A stretch of 64,000 nt of DNA from Dendrophyllia cribrosa (GCA_024195265.1 JAJLRJ010000009.1:7630291-7694290), one strand, 5' to 3'. Shown: positions 24,013 to 37,400, numbered from the stretch's first letter. Numbers and translations: made by a program. The notes: generated by a model not told the origin, from the letters alone.

Positions 24013-24328
24013 ATAAGTAAAGGTTTTTTAAAAAGTTTAGTAGTAAAAACTAGTGGGATTAAAACGCGACGTTTCTACCGTTCTACGGTCATTATCAAGC
24101 AAAAGTGAGGATAAGAATTTACATAAGTACTAAATATATGGTTGAACAAAGAAGTGAAATATTGCATGCTTTTATTGTTAGTTTTTAACATCCCGTTTTT
24201 CATATTTCACTTCTTTGTTCAACCATATATTTAGTACTTATGTAAATTCTTATCCTCACTTTTGCTTGATAATGACCGTAGAACGGTCGAAACGTCGCGT
24301 TTTAATCCCACTAGTTTTTACTACTAAA
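24013..24328. mobile_element. Inverted-repeat insertion with 12 bp target duplication, copy A only
   Basis: Two arms of about 130 bp face each other, starting TTTAGTAGTAAAAACTAGTG at about 24037 and at 24328 inward. The insert is flanked by GTCATTATGTTT (24001-24012 and 24329-24340), and copy B has one such site uninterrupted. Each arm carries a GACCGT-AGA-ACGGTC stem followed by GAAACGTCGC, which recalls the hammerhead-like segment of Penelope-type retroelements. The preceding TTGATAAT departs from the hammerhead core, so activity is doubtful. Confidence 0.7.
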
Positions 24329-24770
24329 GTCATTATGTTTGTTATCATATTCCTGTTATGTCGTTATGTTGCGTTGTTCACAGTGGTGACAAAAAACATC
24401 GATATAAGTTGTGTTTTGCGTTTGTGTGACCTCACCATACTGTCGCTAGTGTTAACCAAGCTTTACAATGCTCTTGTCTTACAACGGCCTCCTGTGATCT
24501 TTGCTTCCTGGATATTTATAAACGCAGTGGCTATCCGTACGGCACCCGTACGCGGACTTTGATTTGCTATTCATACGGGATCGAGTCCAAAACTTTGGAC
24601 AATTTTCGATGTTATTCTTCACTTTTGTTGGTCCACAATATTAAATCGGTTCGTTTAGTTTTACGAAGCGCTTCTGGTAAGCGATGTTGATTTGGCTCAG
24701 ACTAATTTGCTATTAGTCTCTGTATACTACGCGAGCGACTCATTTCGTGACACTTAGATATTTTTCGCAT

Positions 24771-25812
24771 CAAAGAATACTCTAGACTACGAGTAGTCCC
24801 TCCTTTTTCCTCAGGGATAGTAGCGAGCGAAACGCAAGCGCGCGTGAAAATCACCCCACGCGAGAAAGGCGAGACGCGGCGGGAAGAAAGGAAAAGGAGG
24901 GACTACAGACAAAGCCCAAGCTTTTGACCTTATGCGTTGCTCTCACAACTCAAAATTCTGATTGGCTCTTCCATGGTAATCTGTCAACATCTGTCAAAAA
25001 CGCGCCAGCCGCTATCAGCACTCGACAATTTTAGTTTCTGTCAATGGCTGCCAAACTTCAGGCATGTCTGAAACTGGAACAGACTCAAGCGGGGAAAGAT
25101 GTTCTTTCGATACTTCCAACCGGATTTGGGAAAAGTTTAATTTAATATCAAGTGTATAACATGGCGCAAACATCTGCGAACGCGACCGTCCTGTAAAGAC
25201 AAAACTAAAATAGCTGGGCCCAGCGTGACATTAATAGCAGGAAAGACATTCACGGCCAACAGATCATTGTAGATCCTGTCATGTCCGGTATTTTAGAGGG
25301 AAAAGTTAAAGAAATTCAAACCTTTCCTACATAAAAATCTACATGCCAATTAATATTAATGGCGAAAACAACACACCAACCGCCAAAAAAGGCAAAAAAG
25401 GACGCTATAATGAGGTAGAAATCTACAATTCCAAGCGCAACACCACGGGAAAACACAACCGACAGACTTGACCTCTAGTCCGTCGTACGCGACTTTTGAA
25501 AGGTTTTAAACTCGGTCTTGTAATAGACATCCCCCGCCGTTTACTGATGACAAGAGCAATGACAGCTCAATGAGAGAAGGAATGCCATTGAATGCGCTTA
25601 ATTGGTTTGAATGGCGATACGAACTTCACACTCCAAAATCAGTCGACCGTGAAGGTTCAAAAACTTGGGCTTTGTTTGTAGTCCCTCCTTTTTTCCTCTC
25701 TCCCCGTCGCGTCTCGCCTTTCTCGCGTGGGGTGATTTTCACGCGCGCTCGCGTTTTGCTCGCTCAACTATCCCTGAGGAAAAATGAGGGACTTCTCGTA
25801 GTCTAAGAATAC
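24771..25812. mobile_element. Nested TIR element, about 1.04 kb
   Basis: The arms AATACTCTAGACTACGAG... and ...CTCGTAGTCTAAGAATA are inverted over about 145 bp, including AGTCCCTCCTTTTTCCTC and the GC-rich CACGCGAGAAAGGCGAGACG block. It lies inside the 24523-26191 element. Between the arms is a helicase fragment (25044-25145) and otherwise non-coding sequence. Confidence 0.75.
25044..25145 (+). pseudogene. RecQ/DEAD-type helicase fragment inside a transposon
   Basis: Thirty-three codons (MAAKLQACLKLEQTQAGKDV then LSILPTGFGKSLI) show the Walker A motif of superfamily 2 helicases in the form LPTGFGKS usual for RecQ-like proteins. A TAA interrupts the frame, and the next codons (YQVYNMA) continue the expected motif before the frame decays. 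Only motif I is present, so this is a captured, dead gene piece. Confidence 0.7.
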
Positions 25813-26558
25813 TCCCGTACGGCCAACTTCGATTTGCTATTCGTACGGGAGTCCAAAACTTTTGCCAATCCATAATATTGTACATTTGTTTAGATTCACG
25901 AAGCGCTTCTTGTGAGCGATGTTTATTCAGCTACTCGAAAGAATCTCGTGAAAAATTTCTAAGTGTCACGAAATGAGTCGCTCGCGTAGTGACAGAGACT
26001 CAGCAAATTAGTCTGAGCCAAATCAACATCGCTTACCAGAAACGCTTCGTAAAACTAAACGCACATTTAATATTGTGGACCAACAAAAGTGAAGAATAAC
26101 ATCGAAAATTGTCGAAAGTTTTGGACTTCCGTATGAATAGCAAATCGAAGTCCGCGTGGCAGTCCGCGTACGGGTGCCAATAGCCGCTGCGATTACAGAA
26201 AAGTTTAGATGACCTAGGATACGCTTTTCAGTAGATAGTTTAGGTTTGAGAGGTTTACATCTAAAGGGATAAAGAGCATCAACACTTATTTTCCCACCAA
26301 AAGTGTCAGCGCAGTTAAACCACTGACACGAGCACAAGATGTTAGCACGTGACGATCGAACAAGCACACATAAAATATACTTTGGACAAACTTTGGACTG
26401 GATACAACACTGATGTAGGCTATTCCTACAAAACTAAGTTACCTGAGAACGTCACTACTGCAGGGCTGGCATGAAAGAAATATAAGTATTGCAAACGTTA
26501 GAAAGGTCCGCTGAACTGAAAATGTGGGGCTTTTATGCACCTATCAATGTTAAGCCAG

Positions 26559-26559
<1 letters not shown>

Positions 26560-26595
<36 letters not shown>
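26560..26595 (+). repeat. 36 G homopolymer
   Basis: The longest G run in the window, at the right margin of duplication copy A. It has G-quadruplex potential, and its length is probably unstable and poorly resolved by sequencing. Confidence 0.9.
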
Positions 26596-26596
<1 letters not shown>

Positions 26597-26762
26597 AGGC
26601 AGGGCATAGGGCGGGGATTTGACATTTTCGAGAAAATTATTGTCAAATGGCCCACCTTAGGGCAAATATTTTAAGTCAAATATACCAGAAATCCCCCACC
26701 CAAGGCTGAACATCGTGATCAAATGTCCCCAGGGTATGAACCCTAGCCAGACACAGAAAAGA

Positions 26763-29700
26763 CTTTTAAGAGCAAATCCGTGCAAAAATCAAACATTACA
26801 CGGCAAAGTTAAAAAACTAAAATTCGCTCTTCTTTTGCATACAGGTAGCCTTTAGTGAGTATACAATTGCTGTGTAGTTTTTTCCTTGAAAAACTTATTT
26901 GTTTCTGGGTAAACGAAAACATTAGTTTTCAGCCCGGGGTTCGATTTGGCGACACCAAACAGGCTTAAAATAAGTCATGATTCACTCGACTCGCGTATCA
27001 AAACTACTGCGCTAGAAAAAGCTGTCACAGCTCCAATTTGTTGTACAACTTGTCACAGTCTAAATACCATGATTTCATAAAAATTAGATTAATACAAGTA
27101 TTCAAATGAAGTCAAAAGCTTATGGCTCTCCCGTTCTCCGTAAAACGGTAGGCGAAAAAACAACGATAATTTTGAGCATGTGCCTTTGTTCAGAATTTCG
27201 TAATATTATGAATGACAATACTAGAGATGACGATCTTTCAAAATATGTAAAGTTTAGTTTGGGGAAATGAATTTGGGACTTTAAGATTTGTTGAAAATCG
27301 TGAACGAAAGACGTAAAATCACGCCATCTTGTGTGTGCGTGACAAACTGAACAAAAACAAAAACGTTTTTCCTTGAGAAATCTTGGCAACTCTGACGCCA
27401 AAAAACATAAAAACAATGAAAATATACAAACCTTAACTTGGATATGACATTCTTGAATGTCCATAGTGTTTCGTTTTGCCGTCTGTTCAATTTCATTCAT
27501 GAAGTTTATCATGAACAGTGAAGCCCGTAGAAAAGATCAAAAACGCTTTTAAAAACTTTTCGTTGAATTCTTCGTAGCTCACTTTGCACTTTCGTACTCT
27601 TTATACTGTTGATACAATTTTTTTTACCAGATTTCTGGCGGAAACTGTAAAAGGGCTGACAATAAAGCGAACTAGTTCAAGCATGTGTTCCCAGTTTTCC
27701 ATCCTTGCATAACCGTGAACCGTTTTGAGACTAGACGTAATTTGCATATCAGGCTGAGCATAAGCGTTCGTGACAGTCACGGTTGGTACATGGGTGGATA
27801 ATCAAGGTATTCATTGGGTCTTTTTGCCATATGTTTCATGTATTTTTTTTAGAAAACGCGTAATGCTAGCGCTATGTACAGTGCGGTATGCTTCAAGGCT
27901 CTGAACACTGTGCGACTGCAGTACCTGAACTAGAGAAAGCAGAACTTTCCCAAACGTTTTCTGTCCCATCTCTCCCAATGGGGTGCATGGGCCCTGAATA
28001 CGACACCAGAGGGTGTATTGGACTATCATATATTGTACAAGCGACGTAGCACTCGCTTAAAGTGGAATGAAATTATCTATGTATGATAGATGGGAGGTCA
28101 ATACTGTTGTAATTGGAAGGTTTCAAATGAAACTGTTGTTGTTTGTTGTTGTTGTAAAAACCCTAAGAATTCAGAACGCGGAAGATTCTTTGTTCCATGG
28201 TTTCCTAATCTTCTTTCTAGGACCAGTAGTCCATAAGGGTGTTTTAGAGTTAAATGCCTTATAGCTCTCCTACATACACCAAAAAATATCACATCAGTTT
28301 ATTATTTTATTATATTGGCATTAATTAATTAATTGATTAGTTAATCAATTATATTTCTTAATGCTGTGCATGAAACGTGCCTTGCATTGATTCTTTTCCG
28401 CTAGTTTTCAATGTGTTTTTAACTTCATTTTATTGTGTTTATTTTTTTTCGTCTGCAATTTTTCGCAGGAATTGATTTCTTATTGGCCCGACCTCCCCTT
28501 TAAAAAACAGAAAAAGGTAATACCAGAGCAAGGAATGAGCGAAAAGCGCGAGTCATGTATGTATCGGCTAAAGAGAAGATTAACCGACATATTTCTTATT
28601 AAAAGCGGGACAATGAAGGAGGGATGTTCCTCTCACAACTAAAGCATTGTCGATTGTCACACTCTAGAAATGAAACTAGGGCAGGCCTGTCTTTGTTGTT
28701 GTTTTACTATAGCAGTCCAATCAGATACCAGAAGCGAAAGTAGAAGACTTTATAAAACTCTAAAAATAAAAACAATGACAAGTAAATGGATCAAAATTTC
28801 TTAATCTTTGTACCTGCGTTCTCGTTTGAAAGATTATTTGTGTAACTTAACATGTGAAATCCAGGCCGACAAGATCCACCCCAACCCAGCCCCACCCATG
28901 TAAGAAAAATTTTGGTTTTCTGTCAATACTGTATTTTAAAACCCACGAGATCTCTTTCCTGCTTTGAACTGTATTAATTGAAGACTTCCGAACAACACTC
29001 GTCAAACTTAAAAAAAATATATGGAATTTTGGCCACTAAGAATACCACCCTGTGTTACCAACCATGACTGTCACGAACGCTTGCTTAGCCTGATATGCAA
29101 GTTTCAGACGTAATTTGCATATGGTCTCAAAATGGTTCACGGTTATGCAGGGATGGAAAACTGGGAACACATGCTTGAACTAGTTCGCTTTATTGTGAGC
29201 CCTTTTACAGTTTCCATCAGAAAAAAAATGTATCAACAGTATGAAGAGTACGAAAGTGCAAAGTGAGCTACGAAGAATTCAGCGAGTAAAGCGTTTTTGA
29301 TCGTGGCTACGGGCTTCATTGATCTACAACAAACAACAACAACAACAAAAATCTTTATTAGTTAGTTATTATAGAGTTTATAATACTGGCCTGCAGGTAG
29401 CAAAAGCTAATCTAGGCAGGCCAGTGAAATTAATTACATGATTAGAAATCGCTACACACACTAATTTGTTAAAATAAAAAGAAAGGATCAAACAATAGAA
29501 AAAAAAGAAGAAACAAAAAGAAAAAAAAACAGGTGATCAAAATAAAAGAAAGAGAATTGTAAAAATATTAATTAATTACTTTTTGATTTAACTTTAGAGA
29601 TAATCTCGTCAATATTAATATAGGAATCTGCTTCTTTGAGTATAGTCAAAAGTATATTCTTCATTTTGTTTTTGAATGAACTCTTTGGTAGTTCTCTCAG

Positions 29701-30487
29701 AAATCTTCACTGTTCATGATAAACTTCACGAATGAAATTAAACAGACGGCAAAACGAAACATTTTGGACATTCAAGAATGTCATATCCAAGTTAAGGTTT
29801 GTATATTTCCATTGTTTTTTGGCGTCAGAGTTTAATTGCCAAGATTTCTTAAGGAAAAATGTTTTAAGTGTTTTTGTTGTTGGTCACGCATACACAAGAT
29901 GGCGTGATTTTATGTCTTTCGTTCACGATTTTCAACAAATTCTTAAAAATCCCAAATTCATTTCCCCAAACTAAACTTTACATATTTTGAAAGATCGTCA
30001 ATTCTAGTATTGTCATTCTTAATATTACGAAATTCTGAACAAAGGCACACGCTCAAAATCATTGTTGTTTTTCGCCTACCGTTTTACGGAGCACGGGAGA
30101 GCCATAAGCTTTTGGCTTCCTTGGAATACTTAGATTAATCCAATTTTTATGAAATCATGGTGTTTAGTCTACGACAAGTTATGCAACAAATTGGAACTAT
30201 GACAGCTTTCTCTAGCGCAGTAGTTCTGATACGCGAGTCGAGTGAATCATGACTTATTTCAACCCTGTTTACATGTGTTTGGGATTGCCAAATTGTGGCC
30301 CTGAGATGATACCGACTTTCTTCGTTTTTCTCGGAAACAAATAGATATTTCAAGGAAAAAACTACATGGCATTCATGTACTTACTATAGACTATCTATAT
30401 GCAAAAGAGAAGTGAATTTGATTTTTTTCAGCTTTGCCGATGATTTGCGATTTTGTTTGATTCTTGCACGGATCTGCTCTTAAAACC
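26763..30487. repeat. 3.7 kb inverted-repeat structure between copies A and B
   Basis: The left arm 26763-27795 and right arm about 29050-30487 are inverted copies at perhaps 85% identity. Examples are AGAGCAAATCCGTGCAAAAA against its partner near 30465, and ACATGCTTGAACTAGTTCGC near 29170 against its partner near 27680. A 1.25 kb single-copy centre separates them, and the right arm is split by a LINE piece. No gene is recognised in either. It may be a large foldback transposon or an inverted duplication of host DNA. Confidence 0.75.
29319..29704 (-). mobile_element. 5'-truncated LINE 3' end
   Basis: On the minus strand this starts with the last codons of a non-LTR polymerase (FLRELPKSSFKNKMKNILL..., stop near 29578). 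A 3' UTR follows, then a GTT-repeat tail at 29330-29345. It is flanked by CTTCA (29314-29318 and 29705-29709) and splits the right arm of the inverted repeat, whose left arm shows the uninterrupted sequence. Confidence 0.8.
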
Positions 30488-31449
30488 TTAAAACACAACA
30501 CCGTCATATTTTATTGTGGCAAATAATACATTCAAACATTTTAAATACCACTACAACTGCCAATTTCAAAGTGTTTTCCATGGCTCATTTCTAATGAAAC
30601 GTTAACAAATTCTAATGAAGCTAAAATGCTGGACACAAAAAGACAAAAAAAAACTGTCAGAGCAGTGTACAAAACTCAACGTCCAATGATTACGCGGATT
30701 ACGTGTACTCGTGTGAAAAATTGAATGAAATCGCCGCTTCTTTCGAAAGAAATTATGTCAATTCTACTTAAATTTACAAAATTTTACTCAGAAGATCTGA
30801 AAACGTTTTCTTACTAAAATCACATAAAAACAAACACAAAAACGTAAAAGGAAACAGTATAAAATTCATTTACCTTTCTGTTCTCGGTGACTTCCAAAAT
30901 TTCAAAGATGTACACCGCTTGCGCGAAGCGGGTGTTGTAAACTCGGTACCAGTCTCTTTCAACCAAGTGTCAAAAACAGCCTGTCCGCGGACAAAAAAAA
31001 AACTTCAAATGATCCTACCTAGGCGCCAACAACGCCGATCAAACCCCCACCCTATGCCCTTCATATGTTTCTTAATTTAGAAATGATTACAAGCAAACCT
31101 TGAATTTATATTCATTGATTTTCATTTTGGACTGAATTGACTTTGGAATCAAAGATGAATCATGACTTCATGGGAAGAATCCTCACGACAAAGTACTTGC
31201 ACTGCGTTATTGTTTGTAAACATTCCTCGTCATTTTCATGTATTTCTTTTCTGATCTTTCTCTTGGTTTCATTTGTTAAATGGCAAACTTTTAAAATAAT
31301 TTCAATCACCATGTTGCCATTCGAAGTCTGTACCTCATCCGACACTTTGCAGTTACCAAAGTTATAAGTCTTTAAATTTCATTCTAATTGCAGTTCATGA
31401 TGACACGGCAATTCTCATTTAGCACTACACAACAGCGTAGTAACATCAT

Positions 31450-34400
31450 CTATCTTTGTCCCTTTTCTGGCGTCTTGTACACTGGAGCAGTTGATTTAGG
31501 AAGTGGTGGATTTCCTAAGATGATATCAGCTGCCTTCTCTGCAATCATTATAGTTGGCCCATTGAGATTTCCACTAACAATAGTTGGCATAATTGATGCA
31601 TCCACAATCCTCAAATTTTCCACTCCAAAGACCTCTGTTTTGTTATTGACAACAGCCATTGGGTCTTCCTCAGCACCCATCTTACACGTGCATGATGGAT
31701 GATAAGCTGTGTCAGCATTCTGTCGCACCCAGGCATCAATCTGTTCATCAGTTTGAATATCATCACCTTGAAAAAAAAAGCAAAATACGTTAAACGATAG
31801 AGCGCCAGTCTGCAGAGCGGGAGGTCGCGGGTTCGAATCCCGGCAGAGCGGTCCCGTCCCGGTCCCGTCCCACTGAGAACGTAACAAAACCCTGGATGTG
31901 ACCACCCTCAGTGCCATACAATGTTCATGGGTGAGGTGGGGGAGATGAGATCAACAATGAGGCGCCCTCATAAGCTGACGTCCGATCTCATTCTCATAAG
32001 CGCCATGAGACATGTGATATCCGCTTTATTATTCGACACATTGAGAAAATAAAGATTATTATTATTATTTTAATTATTATTAATTCTAGAGTGCAAATAC
32101 ACATCAAAACGAGTGCAAATATGACACGTTATTACACTCTTCTGACCGCACGATAGCAAAACAGCTTCGAAGCTTAGTTTTTGGAGACGATTACTGTCGT
32201 ATAATAAACAATTTATTCAGTGAAAAGTTGTGTAATACGGCTGGACATTTAACTCGTCAGTATTTATTTTTTCTCGCCTATTAAAAAGGCTCGAAAAAAT
32301 ACTCAGCCGTATTACACAACTTCACGCTGAATAACCTCTATACAATGTATATAAGTCTCTTCCTTTTTTCCTTCCTTTTTTCGACATTGCTGATTCTAGC
32401 AGTACGCAGGACGCATGTCATACATGAACCTAGTATATGCCCTAGCTCCCCACAAGTCTCTCGTAGCTCAGTGGTTAGAGCATCTGACCGGTGTGTGAAC
32501 CTAGTATGTGACCTAGCTCGCCACGAGTCTCTCGTAGCTCAGTGGTTAGAGCATCTGACCGGTGTGTGAACCTAGTATATGGCCTAGCTCGCCACGAGTC
32601 TCTCGTAGCTCAGTGGTTAGAGCATCTGACCAGTGTGTGAACCTAGCATATGGCCTTGCTCGCCACGAGTCTCTCGTAGCTCAGTGGTTAGAGCATCTGA
32701 CCGGTGTGTGAACCTAGTATTTGACCTAGCTCGCCACGAGTCTCTCGTATCTCAGTAGTTAGAACATCCGACCGGTGTGTGAACCAAGTATATGGCCTAG
32801 CTCGCCACGAGTCTCTCGTAGCTCAGTGGTTAGAGCATCTGACCAGTGTGTAAACCTAATATATGGCCTTGATCGCACGAGTCTCTCGTAGCTCAGTGGT
32901 TAGAGCATCTAGGTTCACACACCGGTCAGATGCTCTAACCACTGAGCTACGAGAGACTCATGCGATCAAGGCCATATATTAGGTTCACACACTGGTCAGA
33001 TGCTCTAACCACTGAGCTAGTATTTAACCAAATACTAGTATACTAGTACTATACTATACTCAAATACTAGTATTTGACCTAGCTCGCCACGAGTCTCTCG
33101 TATCTCAGTAGTTAGAACATCCGACCGGTGTGTGAACCTAGTATATGACCTAGCTCGCCACGAGTCTCTCGTAGCTCAGTGGTTAGAACATCCGACCGGT
33201 GTGTGAACCTAGTATACGACCTAGCTCGCCACGAGTCTCTCGTAGCTCAGTGGTTAGAACATCCGACCGGTGTGTGAACCTAGTATATGGCCTAACTCTC
33301 CACGAGTCTCTCGTAGCTCAGTGGTTACAGCATCCGACCGGTGTGTGAACCTAGTATATGACCTAGCTCGCCACGAGTCTCTCGTAGCTCAGTGGTTAGA
33401 ACATCCGACCGGTGTGTGAACCTAATATATGGCCTTGCTCGCCACGAGTCTCTCGTAGCTCAGTGGTTAGAACATCCGACCGGTGTGTGAACCTAGTATA
33501 TGGCCTAGCGCTCCACGAGTCTCTCATAGCTCAGTGGTTAGAACATCCGACCGGTGTGTGAACCTAGTATACAACCTAGCTCGCCACGAGTCTCTCGTAG
33601 CTCAGTGGTTAGAACATCCGACCGGTGTGTGAACCTAGTATTTGACCTAGCTCGCCACGAGTCTCTCGTAGCTCAGTGGTTAGAACATCCGACCGGTGTG
33701 TGAACCTAGTATTTGACCTAGCTCGCCATGAGTCTCTCGTAGCTCAGTGGTTAGAACATCCAACCGGTGTACAAGGGAGGGTCATGGGTTCAATTCCAGT
33801 CGGGGACTCAGCTTTCTTTCTTTGTCGCACGCTCGTGACGTGATGAATATTACATCTCTCTCATGTTTTCTTGTTCTAACTTGCTACCTGTTCACCCAAA
33901 TCATCTTACTGAAACCTCCCATAACAATGGTGGGACTGGCCATTGTAGACAGGTTTAAATGACTGTATAATGAGAAATAAGTTCTTCCCTCCATGTCCTC
34001 CCCTTAACCTCCCCTTGACCATGTCCTGCCATGTCCCAACGTACCTGGCTGCAGTTCTTTTCCACGGAATGGATCAAAAGCCTTCTGTTTAAATATCTCC
34101 CTTGTAAGTCGAACACTATCTCTTAACTCCACTCTATCTTCCTCTGTGGACAGGTAGTTGGGGTTGATGATGGGATGTTCATATGGATTCCTAGACTTCA
34201 GTTTTACATATCCACGACTAGTGGCCCGCAAAGAACCAACATGTGCCTTGAAAAAAAAATTACAATTGGGGGTTTTCACATAACGTCATTAAAAATAAAA
34301 AATCTAAACCATACATCCTACAAACCTGTTTCTAACATGGTATGTTGGTACCAGTGTTACAATCCTTCAGAAATAGGTTTTAGATTTTAACGATGTTTTG

Positions 34401-37400
34401 CTTCCGATTTTAAAGATTTAAATGTGTCACACAATTCGTCACGCTATTTCAGATGAGCCGTGAAAATAAACAAAATTGAAGCAGTTGAAAGTGATTTTTC
34501 CATTATACACTGTAGATGCTTATAAGACGATTTAATGGAACTTATAATGAATCCAATATTTTGTGATGAGATTTTGGGTGTAATCATGACTTTGAAGTTT
34601 TGGCCGCCATGTTGGCACCCCTAAGTGGGTCACCAAGATGGCCGCTCCATACATTTCTTACTAAAATGTCTAATACTCTTTCCCCTATAACTCTTGAACG
34701 AAATGCTCTTGCGCTTCAAAATCTGGCCCAGATGTGTAGTTTTAAACTCTCTGCAATTCTTTAAACATTTTGGAATCTAAATGTGCTTTTTGATGCTTCT
34801 GAATTTTGATATGACTTTAGATAGGCCTATTTCAATATACAGTACAGAGAAACGCGGACAACCTCTACTTCTTAAAGTGTGCTTCCGGTAATTAAGTAAT
34901 TTAACCAGATGCGAAAGGTTTAAGAATTAAAATGTAATGAAATGCAGGTACATGTATAATAAACATAGAGATATTAGAGCTAGAGTCAAAAATTAACATC
35001 ATTGTGCAATATAACAGAGCCTGTATCAAGCAGTCACACCCTGTATTAAGCGAACACTAAGAGTCCTGAGTGTGTCCGCTAATACAGGTTTCATTGTACT
35101 AAAATTGTTATTCAGCTTTCATGAGGCTTAGGGGAATGAAACAAAAGAAATCACATCGAGGTTTATGGATAAATAATTAATAATTATTTCTTTTGCCGTT
35201 TTATTCCCCTTAGCCTCAGGGGCAAGTTAGAATTCCAGGATCTAGTGCATCAACATCATCACGTCTCTTCAGGCCAGTGGCTGCAGGGAGGACAAGTTGT
35301 TTGAGCTTACTATTCCTGTAACCTTGGAGCCCACTTCCTGCCCATCCCTTGCCAGCTTCCACCTTATAACAAAATATTCCACTTTCTCTCTGGGTTGCCA
35401 CCCCCTGTAGACAATTGTAATTGGTAATATAATAAAATAGGGAGATCTCCTTAGAAAAGCTCTAACAAGCTTGCAGAGATCTTCCTGCTACTTGAAAACT
35501 TTATAGAATTTAAACTGATGTTTGTAAGATTAGAGTGGCAAATCAATTTTATCTTATCTTCTCTATAGAGGGATTTGTGTATTAGTGCAGCTGTTGTTTA
35601 TTGTCTTTTAAATTTTCTTTAATGTCAGCTGGTGGTCACTACATGTGCAACACTAAGAAACTGCAATGACGAGATCTCACTTCATGCAAAATAAGAACCG
35701 TTATAAGACTGGCAGTGATGTTACAAAGGTACAAACATGAAACTATATAATGACCGCTTACCTGAAAGGCTTCCTTCTCTACAGTTACTCTGCCATGATC
35801 TTTAAAAGCTGATGGTAGGAAGTGGTACTGGATGTTAGGATGGGGGATACCTTCCCTGGTGCGAATAAATCCACCAGCCTCAAGATGCGCAGTCGCACAT
35901 GGCCCAGTCCTTGTTAGGAACCACTTGATGCCAATAGGAACCATGTACCACCATTTGAGAGAGCGGTACAAACTTAAGGGCTGAGTGCATTCCTGAAACA
36001 TTGTCCAATCAAATTAGGCCATGTATGGCTACTATAACATTATTTTGAATTATTTACTGGGCTGTCACCATAGTGATGACATGGTTCATAAATTCGACAT
36101 TTTCTTTCACCTTTGGCACTAACTCCTTGTTTCCAGTTTTGGTGCAGCTGGCAAGTCATTAACAGACTTTCAGTTATAAGCATTAACGTAAATGGCGACG
36201 TAAACAAAACAATGTTACGGTCACATCATCATCCCCAACCTGATATACAGTGTATGTACGCTATACATTTTAATTTTGATTAAGCGACAGTGGGCAACTG
36301 ATTTGGTAGTTTACTAGTTTTTTCTTGAACTGCTACTTAAAACGATATTCAACAAAACTGACAGAAATAAACCAGTTGCTGAATATTGTTTACTGAACTG
36401 GGCATCTGCTTTTGCAGTTGCTTTTATTACTATTAATAGCATCATTTTTTTTTTTGGGGGGGGGGGGATATTTGATCACCTGCACTTGCCCCAGAGTGGT
36501 GATTTTTTGTCTCGGGAAGTGGAACTTTGCCATTTTTTTTAGGAAAACGTCAAAATCTCCATCCCTTCGACACCCCCCCCCCCCCCCCCCCCCCCCCCCC
36601 CATCCCCTCAGGCTTAGGTGCATTTGAGATAAAGGTAAATGCACCAACCTGATGAAAGTACATTTCCAAATGATCCTGAAAGTTCTGTCCAACACCAGGA
36701 AGATGAACCTTTACGGGGATACCAAGCTTCTTTAAATCATCCGCATTTCCAATACCAGACAAGTTCAGTAACTGTGGTGTATTTATTGCTCCAGAAGTTA
36801 AAATAACTCCTTTTCTGGCCCTTACACGCTTAACCTGTCTTCCAAGGTGGTACTCAACACCTACAGCTCGGTTATTCTCAAAGATTATTCTTGTGATCAT
36901 TGCATCAATATCTGTTCGCAGGTTTTTGCGCTTGAGTGCAGGTCTAAGGTAAGCATTTGCTGTATTCCATCGAAAGCCCTTATGGATCGTCATATCCATC
37001 CAACCAAACCCCTCCTGTTGATAGCCATTCATGTCTTCTGTGAAAGGATAACCAGCTTGGACGCCAGCATCAATAAATGCTTGGTATAGAGGATTGTCTG
37101 ATTTTCCACGTGATACATGGAGAGGACCATCACCTCCTCTGTAATCATCTGGGCCTGCAGAAATAAAAACCAGGGATTTAACTATAGTATGGGGGAAAGC
37201 AGGTCCAATGTCATCTTGTCACAGTTGGTTCACAGCCCTACAAACTTTCACAAAGTACCAAAGGGATGATTCTCTAGGGGGTCTGCCAGGGGGGTATGAA
37301 CAACCACAAAACATTTTTAGGTTTCAGTGCATCTTGGTTATTTTTGACCCCACAATTGTGGTTATAAATTTACCCATTCAAGGCACCTTTTTAACTTGTG

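Larger units (their letters stand above)
24523..26191. mobile_element. 1.67 kb element with about 270 bp inverted ends, copy A only
   Basis: The left arm CGCAGTGGCTATCC... and right arm ending GGCTATTG...GCTGCG are inverted over about 270 bp, through AACATCGAAAATTGTC and the CGAAGCGCTTCT region. A third partial copy of the terminal segment lies at 25815-25925. It contains a second element (24771-25812). Copy B lacks the whole insertion. No transposase was found. Confidence 0.75.
13097..26532. repeat. Segmental duplication, copy A
   Basis: From about 13097 to 26532 this sequence is collinear and nearly identical with 31057-43480, across exons, introns and flanks. Both breakpoints were located by eye. 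Copy A carries extra insertions: pogo-like MITE 18273-18456, 18529-19150, LINE 20054-20984, element 21849-23005, inverted repeat 24013-24328 and nested TIR element 24523-26191. The duplication predates these insertions. Confidence 0.85.

Noticed and set aside
27811..28029. Possible exon in the centre of the large inverted repeat
   Set aside because: A 72-codon frame is open but lacks recognisable domains and paired splice sites. There is not enough to call a gene.
32430..33800. CRISPR-like array of repeats
   Set aside because: The units are direct tandem copies without unique spacers, in a eukaryotic intron, and are tRNA-like. The 30 bp satellite fails for the same reason.
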